Assembly (NCBI GenBank): GCA_013423325.1
Contig: BLJB01000477.1
Span: 2,825-18,382 of the forward strand
Origin: Usnea hakonensis
Taxonomy: Eukaryota; Ascomycota; Lecanoromycetes; Lecanorales; Parmeliaceae
Reading direction: 5' to 3'
DNA: 15,558 nucleotides
Shown: piece after piece, positions 1-8,780 of the stretch
Layout of the letters: every line of letters begins with the position of its first letter
Position numbering within the stretch: the first letter of the stretch is position 1
Notes under the pieces: model-generated
What the model saw: the letters and a program-made list of their open reading frames with translations, nothing else
Databases searched by the model: none
Told to the model about the DNA's origin: nothing
Translations under genes and position numbers: made by a program

Positions 1-2
1 AA

Positions 3-20
3 CCCCCCCCCCCCCCCCCC
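3..20. repeat. Poly-C tract of 18 bases at window edge
   Basis: Eighteen consecutive C residues follow AA at the very start. On the minus strand it is a G18 run lying beyond the end of the outer copia pol frame. It could be a genuine homopolymer or G-quadruplex-prone tract, or a contig-end artefact. Nothing in the sequence decides between these. Confidence 0.9.
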
Positions 21-184
21 TTAGTAAAAGCGGGTAGTAAGAGTAATATTAGGGCTCTATAGACTTAGATAGATTACCCGATTAATTACCTAAAAGGCGG
101 GGGGCTAATTACGAATAATACTACTACTATAATTAGAAAGCGAGATACTCCTATATACTAGTAGTAGAAAATAATTTAGAATTA
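21..184. other. 3' noncoding part of the outer copia element, no gene seen
   Basis: On the minus strand this follows the presumed stop of the outer copia polyprotein. It should hold the polypurine tract and 3' LTR of that element, but the matching 5' LTR is outside the window, so I cannot place an LTR boundary. A G-rich/C-rich patch (GGCGGGGGG at about 97-105) is visible. No frame resembling a known protein was found. Confidence 0.45.
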
Positions 185-594
185 TTATAGATATAATTTA
201 AAACTAAGTAGAGTATAAAAGGTTTTAAACTTATCTCTATAGAGTATCTTAATAAGTCTATTAGCAACCTATTTATTAGTTAGAATATATTTTAGATCTA
301 TCTAGCTATTATTAATTTATCCTTATATCTAATAGTATTAGATATTAATATATTTAGTATAGCTATAGTATAGAGGATTCTTTATAAATATAATAGCGCC
401 TTAATTATTATTATAAATAATAACGATTTAGAGACCCCCCTTAAAGTAAATCTCCCTTAAAAGCCCCTTTAACTAGATAACCTCTTTAGTAGCTTAGGTC
501 TAGCTAATATATTTAGCCTTATAGATTAATAATATAATAGTAGTTTAATATTTAGAAGACTAGCTAATAGCCCTATTTTCTAGATTATAAATAT
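185..594 (-). pseudogene. Outer copia pol, RNase H domain (C-terminal part, degraded)
   Basis: This is the carboxyl end of a Ty1/copia polyprotein, read on the minus strand. RNase H degrades the RNA of the RNA:DNA hybrid during reverse transcription. The translation keeps the copia order: AIS-stop-SS (AISWSS), a TKEVI segment followed by a stop (former W), a YNNN box (former YCDNQ), KNP, TKYI (TKHI), then IDLKYI, NRLIKILYRDKF (DxLTK box) and the end at about 185. The in-frame stops are TAA or TAG, explained by former Gln and Trp codons. The frame joins that of 15464-14427 once 595-14421 and one AATAT copy are removed, so this is one gene split by a later insertion. No indel is needed. Confidence 0.88.
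590..594. repeat. Left 5-bp target-site duplication (AATAT)
   Basis: AATAT directly precedes the first base of the left LTR and matches AATAT at 14422-14426 just after the right LTR. Five base pairs is the usual copia integrase target duplication. It lies inside the RNase H codons of the outer copia, where a single copy restores the reading frame. Confidence 0.85.
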
Positions 595-739
595 TGTTAA
601 AAGTAGGTATATAGAACACTTGTTTCTTAGTTAATTAATTATAAAAGTATAAGAAATATATAAGACTATTTATAAAATACTAAGGCGCTAAGGTTATATA
701 ACGAAGTTATATAACTTAATAAACCTTTCTATTTTAATA
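595..739 (-). repeat. 3' LTR of inner copia (left copy)
   Basis: It starts TGTTAAAA and ends TTTTAATA. Allowing for RIP, these are the TG...CA ends with the short inverted repeat TGTYAAAA/TTTTGACA. It aligns without gaps to 14277-14421, with about 20 differences, all transitions. This copy keeps TGTT and GAACACTTGTTT, where the other is mutated, and has lost the tandem CACGTG palindromes, now GTTATATAAC twice at 693-702 and 706-715. A TATA-like TATAAATAG reads on the minus strand at about 664-672. Confidence 0.9.
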
Positions 740-1306
740 CTCCTACTCGAGCGTATTTCTTCTTCTAAAAATTAAATTCTAACTCCTATATTAACTCTAT
801 ACTATACGATAATAATATTAAGGTAGTAGAGGTAATATAATAATATAATAGTAAATATTAGATTATATAATAGCTTAATATTTAATCTTATAATAATATT
901 ACTATATAAACTTTCTACTTTTCGTAAAAATATAATTATTTAAAAATCTTTTTTAATATCTACTAAGTATATATTAAATTTTAAATAAAACGAGGTTAAA
1001 GGATATATATAAAGGTCTATCTATTATATAAGAAATATTTCGAGTAACTATAGTAGCTATAATAATTAAATAGTAACTAGATAAATAGCTACGAGGCTAG
1101 AAGTAATATTTTAGGACTAAGATAATATTATAAATACTATAAGTACCTATATAATATAGATTAAAAAGGCCCCTATATATTAATAGTTAGAATTAACTCT
1201 AAAGAGGAAAAGAAAAAGAATTAATTAGTAATTAATAGTAAAGAGAAAAGATATAAGGGGAAAATCTATTAAGTATAAACTAGTTAATAAGACTAATAAG
1301 CTAAAT
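740..1306. other. Inner copia region between pol and 3' LTR; possible degraded frame on plus strand
   Basis: No copia domain is expected or seen here. In minus orientation the bases next to the LTR (rc of 740-748, GAGTAGGAG) could be the remains of a polypurine tract. On the plus strand one frame starting near 741 has only TAA/TAG stops explicable as Gln or Trp. It has Lys/Arg/Glu-rich segments at about 1200-1260 and continues after removal of the LINE at 1321-1620 into 1635-1790. Stop density is no lower than expected for such DNA, so a real antisense or accessory gene is only a possibility, and I recognise no family. Confidence 0.3.
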
Positions 1307-1320
1307 TATCTAGACTAGTT
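1307..1320. repeat. Left target-site duplication of truncated LINE copy 1
   Basis: The 14 bases TATCTAGACTAGTT are repeated exactly at 1621-1634, on the other side of the 300-bp LINE fragment. This length is typical of target-primed reverse transcription. Confidence 0.88.
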
Positions 1321-1620
1321 GATTGATTAATTAATTGTATTATACGCCTATGCTAGCTACTTGATATAAGCTAATAAGGGTACTATTATCGCTAAGCTAG
1401 TAGAGCTAGGCGTCGAAGAAACCTAAAGGCGAACCCCTAGATAAAAACTCTAACTAAATAATACGTTTTCCCTCTACTATACTCTCGAGGAGTTCTAGTA
1501 TACTACCGCGTATCTTTCTTCTTCTATACCTCGACTCTTCTAGTCCTTACATTTGTTTCCCTTAACCGCCTCGGCCCCTAAGGGCCGGTGCGGTCTTTTC
1601 TTCGTGCGCCCTTTTTGGGC
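1321..1620 (-). mobile_element. 5'-truncated Tad1-like LINE, copy 1 (subfamily A)
   Basis: This 300-bp piece matches the 3' end of the near-full-length LINE (4950-5246) almost base for base. It contains the last codons of ORF2, the stop (minus TAA at 1564-1562), a GC-rich hairpin at 1565-1594, the 3' untranslated region and a short-repeat tail at its left end. It is cut at its 5' end inside the GCCCAAAAAGGGC hairpin. Its tail, GATTGATTAATTAATTG on the plus strand, keeps two unmutated ATTG units, so the original tail was probably (CAAT)n in LINE sense. It lies outside the copia coding region. It keeps more CpA/TpG than its surroundings, for example TACATTTG near 1549. Confidence 0.88.
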
Positions 1621-1634
1621 TATCTAGACTAGTT
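1621..1634. repeat. Right target-site duplication of truncated LINE copy 1
   Basis: Exact second copy of TATCTAGACTAGTT (first at 1307-1320). It marks the 5' end of the truncated LINE. Confidence 0.88.
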
Positions 1635-1820
1635 AATAGAACTAATTTAGTACTAAAAGATCTAGATAATTTAGTATTTAAGGCGCTAAGAGGGGATAAT
1701 AATAATAATAATAATATATCTAAAAAGGAGGTCTAGAAAGAATAAATTATATATTAATCTTAATAGCTAAAAATTAGAAAGGGCGAATATCTTTTATAGA
1801 CTATCTAGTTATTAATTTAG
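1635..1820. other. Inner copia 3' flank after pol stop
   Basis: Short stretch between the pol C-terminus and the LINE fragment. It holds an (AAT)n run at about 1699-1715. The plus-strand frame noted at 740-1306 continues here after LINE removal, with a run of six Asn codons. No known domain recognised. Confidence 0.35.
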
Positions 1821-4168
1821 TTATTTTAGATTAATAGTCTTATAAAATATTTTAAACTTATTCCTAAAAAGAGCCTTAATTAATCTATTAATAATTTATA
1901 AACTAGTAGGAGTATATTTAAAGGCTACTAATTTATTAGCTACTTTCTCCCTATAGAAATAATTAGTAATATTAATATATTTAGTATAACTATAAGATCT
2001 AGAGTTTTTTAATAATATAATTACCCTCTAATTATCTCTATAAATAATAATTATTTCTAGGCTATTACTATATCTAAAATATAGAGATATTAATAGACTT
2101 TATAACTAAATCGCCTCTTTAATAGTTTACGTTTAGTTAATATATTTAGTCTTATATATAGAGAGGGTAATAGTAGTCTAATATTTAGAGGACTAGCTAA
2201 TTATTATACTTTCTATATTAAATATATAGTTAGAAATAGAATAATAGATAGCTATATTATCTATCTAATTAGAGTTTATATAGCTAATTAAGTTTAAAAG
2301 AGTATTCTAAAAGATTAGTTCTATATTAATAATCTCTTTAAGATATATAAAGATCTTTTTAACTACTCTCTAATACTTTTTAGTTAAGTTATATATATAG
2401 TAATTAACTATTAAGATAGTAAAGGCTAGATCTAATTAAATTTTAAATATTATATATATAAGAGATCTTATAACTAATTAATAGCGGGTCTTATCCTTTT
2501 AAATAGTCTAATAACTATTCTCTATTAGTTTATATTTAGCTAAAGTCTTTATAAAAGTAGAGACTAGCTTAGCCTTCTATATACTATTATTATAAAATAT
2601 ATATTTAATATATTTAGTTTATTTAAAATAAATAGTTCTTTTAGTTCTATCTTAAATTACTATTATTTCTAAATAATAAGTATAAGGCCCTAAGTTAGTT
2701 ATTTAAAACTAAGTATTAAGAGTATCCTTAATACGCTAGATATCTCTATAATTAGAACTAGTTATAAATATATTATTTATATAGAGAGTTATAATAATAT
2801 CTCTATAACTATTAGTAAATATACTATAGTTAATATTAATAGGGTAGAATTCTTACTCCTTTATAAAGTTAAAAAAGATATTATACTATATTTAAGAGAA
2901 CTACTTTAAACTATATAAAGTCTTATTAAATTTATAAACCTTATTAGGATATTACTTTAATTTAAAACTAATAGACTATATTATATAGATTACCTCTTTA
3001 ACTACCCTATATAAGAAGATAATTTTAATATCTATCTATTCTAGATTCTAATCTAGAGCTACTATAAGAGTAAATAAGACCTTATAACTTATAGGCTTAA
3101 TAACTAAAATAAAAATCTTATTATAATCTAAACCTTTATATTAAGAGTATCTTAGTACTATTTAATATATTTTATAGCGAGTAACTTTTCCTTTAGGGTC
3201 TCGCTTTAAAGTAAATATCTATTTATCTTTTAGAAGCTTATAGTTTAATAGATAATCTACTAGCTTCTATATTCTATTCTCTATTAGCAAATTAATCTTA
3301 TTTTTTATAGTAGCCTTTTAGTCCTTATTATTAGGATTATTATTCGAGATAGCCTCGTTATAGCTTTTAGACTTATAGAATTCTTAAATAATAAATATAA
3401 ATAAAGTTAAAAAGTCTAATAAAAGATTATAATATTATAGTTTAAGATAATTTATAAGAGATCTAGATCTAGATAATTCTAAACTTATTATATTTAATAT
3501 TAGTAGGGTACTAGTAGATATTAGTACTAGTATAGCAAAGGCTATAAAGATAGAAATATAAATAGAAATAAAAGTAGATACTAGTTTATTTTTTATAATA
3601 ATAATTTAGGGGTCTATAGTAATAGATATTAAGCCTTTTCTAGATTAAGTTAATATTATTAATAGTAGTAATATTTCTCTTATTAGAAGAGGCTTTAGCT
3701 ATTTAATATAAAGAAATTTATATAGAATCTTCCTTTATATTATTTAAGAGATACGAAAAGTCCTTTTATCTTCTAGTAATATCTAATAGATCTAATCTCC
3801 TTTATATTCTAAAAGCCTAATAGAACTCTTAATAATAATATAATCTTAATTAGTTTTCTAGTTAATACTAGATTTTTAAGTAAGATATTAGCTATAGAAG
3901 CTAATAGGATAAAGATACTTTAGTTTTAACTATACGCTAATATTAGCTTTATAGAAAATTAGTTTATAGCTTATAATAAAATAATAATTATATAAATAAT
4001 TAGCTACTATTATTAATTAAGACTAATACTCTATAGAGAGACCTATCTTTTTAATTATAATAAAGACGTATCCCTTTAGATCCTAGTTAAATCTTTTAGA
4101 GAAGCTATTCTATTTAAAGTTACTTAAAATAGTAGGCTTCTATATAATATTACTATTATTATAAAATT
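1821..4168 (-). pseudogene. Inner copia pol: end of integrase, reverse transcriptase, RNase H
   Basis: Read leftwards from 4168. First comes the tail of the integrase core, with a segment matching PEQNGxxERxN near 4080-4120. A spacer follows, then RVT_2-type reverse transcriptase from about 3240 (IFTLKRDPKGKVTRYK, then LVIKPISYKVLFTL, then DIKIIFLY where the first catalytic Asp survives). The YVDD box at 2772-2786 is now LYINN. The sequence then runs through the GTRPD-type segment (about 2480) and RNase H (SYINSN for GYxDSD near 2270, IS-stop-SSK, TIKEAI) to NRLIKALFRNKF and the stop at about 1823. Stops are all TAA or TAG, and I followed the RT-RNase H part without a frameshift. The region continues into 4934-4681 once the LINE at 4181-4668 and one duplication are removed. 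It cannot make active enzyme. Confidence 0.9.
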
Positions 4169-4180
4169 AATTAAACTTAT
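4169..4180. repeat. Left target-site duplication of truncated LINE copy 2
   Basis: AATTAAACTTAT is repeated exactly at 4669-4680. Keeping one copy restores the integrase reading frame across the insertion. Confidence 0.87.
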
Positions 4181-4668
4181 TAATTAATTAATTGTTTTAT
4201 ACGCCTATACTAGCTACTTAATATAAGTTAATAAGGGTGACTATAACGCTAAACTAGTAGAGCTAGGCGTTAAAGAAACCTAAGGGCGAACCTCTAGATA
4301 AAAATTTTAACTAAATAGTACGCTCTCCTTTCTATTATATTTCTTAGAAGTTCTATTATATTATTATATATCTCTCTACTTTTTTACGCTAACTTTTCTA
4401 TTCTCTAACTTTTATATCTCTAATTACCCCCGCCTTTAGAGGCGGGTATAGTTACTTTTTTATATATCCTTTTTAGGTTTAATAGTCTCCTTTACCCTAA
4501 GGAATAGTCTTAATTATTAGAGTTATTTACTAGCTAACTCGAAGCTATTTAACTAGTCGAAGTTAATTATCTACTTTACCGCTACCCGGATCCCTTTAGT
4601 TATAATTAGTATTATCTAGAAGTCCCTAGTACCCGCTTCCGCAAGTAGCCGTAGTCTATCCTCCTGCG
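4181..4668 (-). mobile_element. 5'-truncated Tad1-like LINE, copy 2 (subfamily B)
   Basis: This 488-bp 3' fragment corresponds to the last codons of ORF2 plus the 3' untranslated region. On the minus strand from 4668 it reads EDRLRLLAEAGTRDF, then LTTTKG and NSFELAS, then KETIKPK and a stop. It is homologous to 4950-5430 of the long LINE but belongs to a variant: the hairpin at 4429-4446 (CCCGCCT/AGGCGGG) replaces the longer hairpin of subfamily A at the same place. The tail on the left is TAATTAATTAATTG. A few CpA/TpG sites survive (GCAAG near 4641, CCTGCG near 4663, GGTGAC near 4225). The insertion interrupts the integrase core of the inner copia. Confidence 0.88.
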
Positions 4669-4680
4669 AATTAAACTTAT
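4669..4680. repeat. Right target-site duplication of truncated LINE copy 2
   Basis: Second exact copy of AATTAAACTTAT (first at 4169-4180). Confidence 0.87.
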
Positions 4681-4934
4681 AATTAGAGTATTTACTATTC
4701 TAGTTTATTTATAGTCTATTATACTAAAAATCTCCTCTTTTATTATATATAAGATAATAGTAAAATATAGTAAATACTTTATCTTTAAAATAGAGGATTT
4801 CTATTTTAAAGACTTTTATATAGTTATTAAAAAAGATAATAAAGTATTTAAAACTAAGCTTAATTTCTTTTATTATATTAAGATCGCTATAAATAAGATT
4901 TAAATATTATCTATTAAAGCGAATATAAAAAGTA
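4681..4934 (-). pseudogene. Inner copia integrase catalytic core (degraded exon-like segment between two LINEs)
   Basis: An 85-codon stretch of the copia integrase, which inserts the cDNA into the genome. On the minus strand it begins RFNR, then LNLIYSDLNIIKEIK, where YSDL carries the first Asp of the D,D-35-E triad. FIIFFNNY follows (copia FVTFIDDY), then KVFTIF. The second catalytic region, RxDNGGEY in active elements, reads RL-stop-IN-stop-NSKYSNYKF, with Asp and Gly codons altered by TpG-to-TpA changes. On its left it joins 4168 once the LINE is removed, and on its right it joins 10379 once the long LINE is removed. Both joins keep the frame. Confidence 0.85.
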
Positions 4935-4949
4935 TATTTAATTTACTAT
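4935..4949. repeat. Left target-site duplication of near-full-length LINE
   Basis: TATTTAATTTACTAT is repeated exactly at 10364-10378, 5.4 kb away. It defines both ends of the long LINE. Confidence 0.9.
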
Positions 4950-5187
4950 TAATTAATTAATTGTATTATACGCCTATACTAGCTACTTAATATAAGCTAA
5001 TAAGGGTACTATTATCGCTAAGCTAATAGAGCTAGGCGTCGAAGAAACCTAAGGGCGAACCCCTAGATAAAAATTTTAACTAAATAATACGTTTTCCTTC
5101 TACTATACTTTTAAGGAGTTCTAGTATACTACCGCGTATCTTTTTTCTTCTATACCTCGACTTTTCTAGTTCTTATATTTATTTCCC
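4950..5187 (-). other. 3' untranslated region and tail of the long LINE
   Basis: This follows the ORF2 stop. It shares near identity with 1321-1561 and close similarity with 4181-4420 and 12132-12370, including the string TATACGCCTATACTAGCTAC. The leftmost bases form a 4-bp tandem (ATTA), ending TTG. Comparison with copy 1 suggests the original unit was ATTG on the plus strand (CAAT in LINE sense). The reverse transcriptase probably recognises this 3' end, which is why truncated copies all retain it. Confidence 0.8.
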
Positions 5188-8100
5188 TTAACCGCCTCGG
5201 CCCCTAAGGGCCGGTGCGGTCTTTTCTTCGTACGCCCTTTTTGGGCTTAGTAGTCTCCTCTACCCTAAGGGGTAGTCTTAATTATTAAAGTTATTCGCTA
5301 GCTAGCTCGAAGCTATTTAACTAGCCTAAATTAACTATCTATCTTATTACTACCTAAATCCCTTTAGTCGTAGTTAGTATTATCTAGAAATCCCTAATAC
5401 CTACCTCTACGAGTAGCCGTAGTCTATCTCTATATAATTCTAAATAGAAGAGGAGAATATATTTAATATTCTACTTTCTCTATCTATATATATAGTTAGG
5501 GTTAATCCCTAGTACCCTTATTCTATTAAGGAATACGTTAAGTCCGATTTTGCCGCTCTTTATCTAGATAGCGACCGAGCTCTCAGCTTTCCTCAATATC
5601 CTATAGTAATCGAACCTCCTATCGTACAAGCCTCCTATCTAAGCGGGGGTTCTTATCGTACTCGGAGTCCCTTATTAGTACTTTTCCTATTTCCTCGATC
5701 TTCGATCGCGGAACTAGTCTTATATTTTCCGTCTTATAACGTTAATACTCTAATATTCTTTAATATTTCTAAGTAGATTAACTTATTTCTTCTTTCTTCT
5801 TATACTAATAGCCACTTGGTCCTAGCTCTTTTCTTCTAGGGCCTTAAGAGTCTAGGCTTCCTTTTCCGCTATAGGTATAGGTCTTAGCTTCCTCCTTCTA
5901 CCTCTACTAGCCTAGAGGTATCGGGTGATTCGTTCGTTACCCTCTCTCGTAGCGGCGTAGGTACCTCGTAAGGCCTAGTATTATAGTACTAGCTTATCTA
6001 GCTAGTATTCTAGTAGGGGTATTAATACTTCCGCCTCTAGAACTAGGATAGGTATAGCCCTATATATCTTGGTTACTTTACGGAGACACTCGTTTTGTAT
6101 CTTGGCTAGCTTCTCGGAGGGCTTCCGGGAGAATCCCTTAGTCCCGCGAGGATAGTGCCAGATCGGTGCTACGAACGTTAATATCGGGCGTATAACTATA
6201 CTATATACCGTGCGACACCTGGCGAATATCGCTCCCTATATCGAGCCGGCGAGGTATTCTAGGGCTCGTTTCTATCCTACGGTACGGGCCGTTAGCTAGG
6301 TAATATATAGTCCCTACCGGAGTTTAATATCTATATATAAGTCTAGTATTCTAATACTTAGATTAAGGTCTATTTTTATTTCTTTAAAGTCTAAGGATAT
6401 CTTTATATTAAATTTCTTTAGGCTCCTTATAAGGTATACTAGCTTATATTTCTTAGAGGCGAATATTACTCTATATATTTTAGTCTATCTAAGATAGATA
6501 TTATAGGCCTTATATAGTACTCTATAATTATCTTCTATACTTCCGCTATATACTAGTAGATAAATATTATTAATAAAATCTTTTATCTAGACGGGGAGAG
6601 CGGCCCTTATATATTATTTAATTAGAGGGACGTTAAAGAAGAGAAATAGTACGGGGGAAATTAGTAATCCCTAAGGAATACCCGTCTCTACTACCTCTAT
6701 TACGCTCGTCTAGCCCCCTAACGTTACGGATATCGCTCTATCCGTAAAGAAGCTAGATATCTATCTTACTATCTTTTCTAGGACTCTCCTTTCCCTTAGG
6801 TTATAGAGGAGCCTCTCGTACAAGACGTTATCGAAGGTACCTACGATATCTAATAAAAGTAGGCTAGCGATTTTCCTATTATTAATAGTACTATAGTTCT
6901 ATATAATATAAACCGTTTCTATTAGCGATTCTAGTATTATTTCTATTAATCTACCTTTTCTCGCTTCTATTTACTATTAAGGGAGGAGACTATATCTTTC
7001 TATTAGTCTCGCTAGCTACTTCGAGATTATTATTTCTAGCGCTTTATCTAGGATATTAAGTAAGGCTATTAGTTAGTATATCTTAGATTTCGAATAGTCG
7101 GGTTTATTTAGCTTTTTTAATATTACCGTATTAGCCTCCTTAAAGATTTTCGGGTAGTATTCTAAGTTAAAGTAAACTTAGAAGAGTCTAGTAAGAGAGT
7201 CTATAATATATAGAACTATACTCTTTAGAAACTAATTAAGGATTTCTAAGATATCTAAAGCTTTATTTATTATTAGGTATATAATTACTTTTAGTATCTC
7301 GTCTCTATTAATCCTATCCCCTATAGGTACTAGAGTTAGATATTAGATACCTAGAATATCCTCTAGATTAGTTATTAAGATAGATAGAAATAGTACTCTT
7401 TTTAAGGCGTTAATCTTATTTTTAAATCTAGATTATTTTATCCCTCTTTAGTCTAGAATAGCCGGGAATTATAATAAGGGTTTTAGAGCCGTACTTCGCT
7501 CTCTTCCCTATCGGGTAAGCTTCTAGATTCCGTCTTTTCTTAGAGACGCTTTATATACTCCCTCGCGCTAATAGAGTATACGAGTTTTACGTATAATCTT
7601 TACCTTCTCTCTTTTAGCCTTCCGAAGTTCCTTAGTTAATTACTCGTTTTAGAGTCGGTAGTACTTTTTTAGCCTAAGTTTAACTACCTTAATAACTCTT
7701 ATATAATCTATATTCTAGTATAATTTCGAGTTAGTTATAGGCTCTATCTATAATATATAGTTCTTTATTATCTCCTAGAAACCTTAGTTTATAGTCTCTA
7801 CGAAGGCGTCTACCTCCTCCTCCGTTCTTATAGACCTCTTAGAGAGAGTACTTTATAGGGTATTACTACCTCTAGCTATCTTAAAGGTAGTATCTTTTTC
7901 GGCTAGTTTTTTCTATAGTTATTATTTTCTTATTAATATCTCTTTCTATTACTATTCTAGTTCTATTACTACTAGTATATAGTTAGATACGTATTCTAGG
8001 TCTTCTTTTAGAGTATAATAAACTATAGCCTAATAGATAGTTAATATTAGGAAGACTAGATTAATAGCTAACTCCTAGCCCTAAGATTTCTATATAGCTA

Positions 8101-8780
8101 AGTCGCTTAATAGCTCTAGAGTTATTTCCTTAGTTTAGATAACTTCGATAAGTCTATTAGCTATTTTATAGTATATATATTACCCTTTATTATTCTATTT
8201 AGGATAGTAGAGATTAAAGTCTCTAAGAGCTATATATTCGCCTTCCTCCTCTAAGGTTTATTCTAAAAATACTAGTACTAGAGAGGCTATCGCTACCTCT
8301 ATTAATACTAGCGACTAGTTATATATATTATATACCTAGAGGATTAGTTCTTAAGTAGGGGGCTAAAGAGGAGTATATTCTTCCTTATCTCTACTATCTT
8401 ACTTAATACTTAATCTAAGGGAGTAAAAGTCGCCTCCTTAGTATCTAACCTTTTAGCTAATTAGATCTATCCTTTTATTAATATAAAAGTATATCTATAT
8501 ATCTAGGCCTAATTTATAAGCTAGTAGGAACCTATTAGAGTCTAGATTATATATTAATCTATTAAACGTATTATAGCTCGGTTCCTAGATCGCTAGTATA
8601 TTAAAATCTTATACTTCCCGCTCCTTAAGGAGCGGTACTAGTACTCCGTCTTTCGACTTTTATATATTATATTATAAGACCTTTAATATACTATCTCTAC
8701 TTATCGATATAGGTATTAAAATTCGAACCGTTAAGACTAGTATTCGTTATACTTAGTATTAAGGTTATATTAATCGCGTT
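5188..8780 (-). pseudogene. LINE ORF2: AP-type endonuclease and reverse transcriptase (degraded)
   Basis: About 1200 codons on the minus strand; the start is uncertain because ATG would now read ATA. The endonuclease domain, which nicks target DNA, begins near 8695 with SILKVL-stop-YN (LQYNV). It continues through FNILAI-stop-EP (ILAIQEP) to ALRDFNLYYPK at about 8210-8230 (LGDFNLHHP, catalytic Asp kept, Gly now Arg). The reverse transcriptase shows GIP-stop-GLLISPVLF near 6660 (GIPQGSPISP) and FINN at 6566-6577 for the catalytic FVDD. At 6260-6050 comes the thumb-type segment APIWHYPRGTKG, then KLAKIQNECLRKVTKIYRA and LEAEVLIP. The C-terminal domain (LRKAESSVAI, KIGLNVFLNR at 5600-5530, then LTTTKG, NSFELASE) ends at GRGG-stop. 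I see no RNase H domain; only about 110 codons lie between the thumb segment and the C-terminal domain. The part below 6260 is notably less mutated. Confidence 0.9.
5191..5220. other. GC-rich hairpin adjoining the ORF2 stop of the LINE
   Basis: ACCGCCTCGGCCC and GGGCCGGTGCGGT flank the centre CTAA as a near-perfect inverted repeat. The same structure lies at 1565-1594. Subfamily B has a shorter, differently sequenced hairpin at the same place (4429-4446; a weaker form at about 12381-12399). A second small hairpin, GCCC-N5-GGGC, is at 5234-5246. Overlap with the last codons and stop suggests an RNA structure, though the function is not known. Confidence 0.65.

Noticed and set aside
3..30. Telomere at the left edge (CCC...TTAG)
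   Set aside because: There is one homopolymer followed by TTAG, with no repeated CCCTAA units.
693..715. GTTATATAAC pairs as a CRISPR-like or operator repeat
   Set aside because: Only two units, present in both LTRs; they are the mutated form of the CACGTG palindromes.
4181..4200. (TTAA)n stretches as telomere-like or origin elements
   Set aside because: They coincide with LINE tails next to target duplications, and one copy shows the less mutated ATTG unit.
5545..6260. Separate gene or horizontally acquired segment in the GC-richer LINE part
   Set aside because: Its minus-strand translation continues ORF2 (thumb segment, LRKAESS domain) without a break, so it is a less mutated part of the same element.
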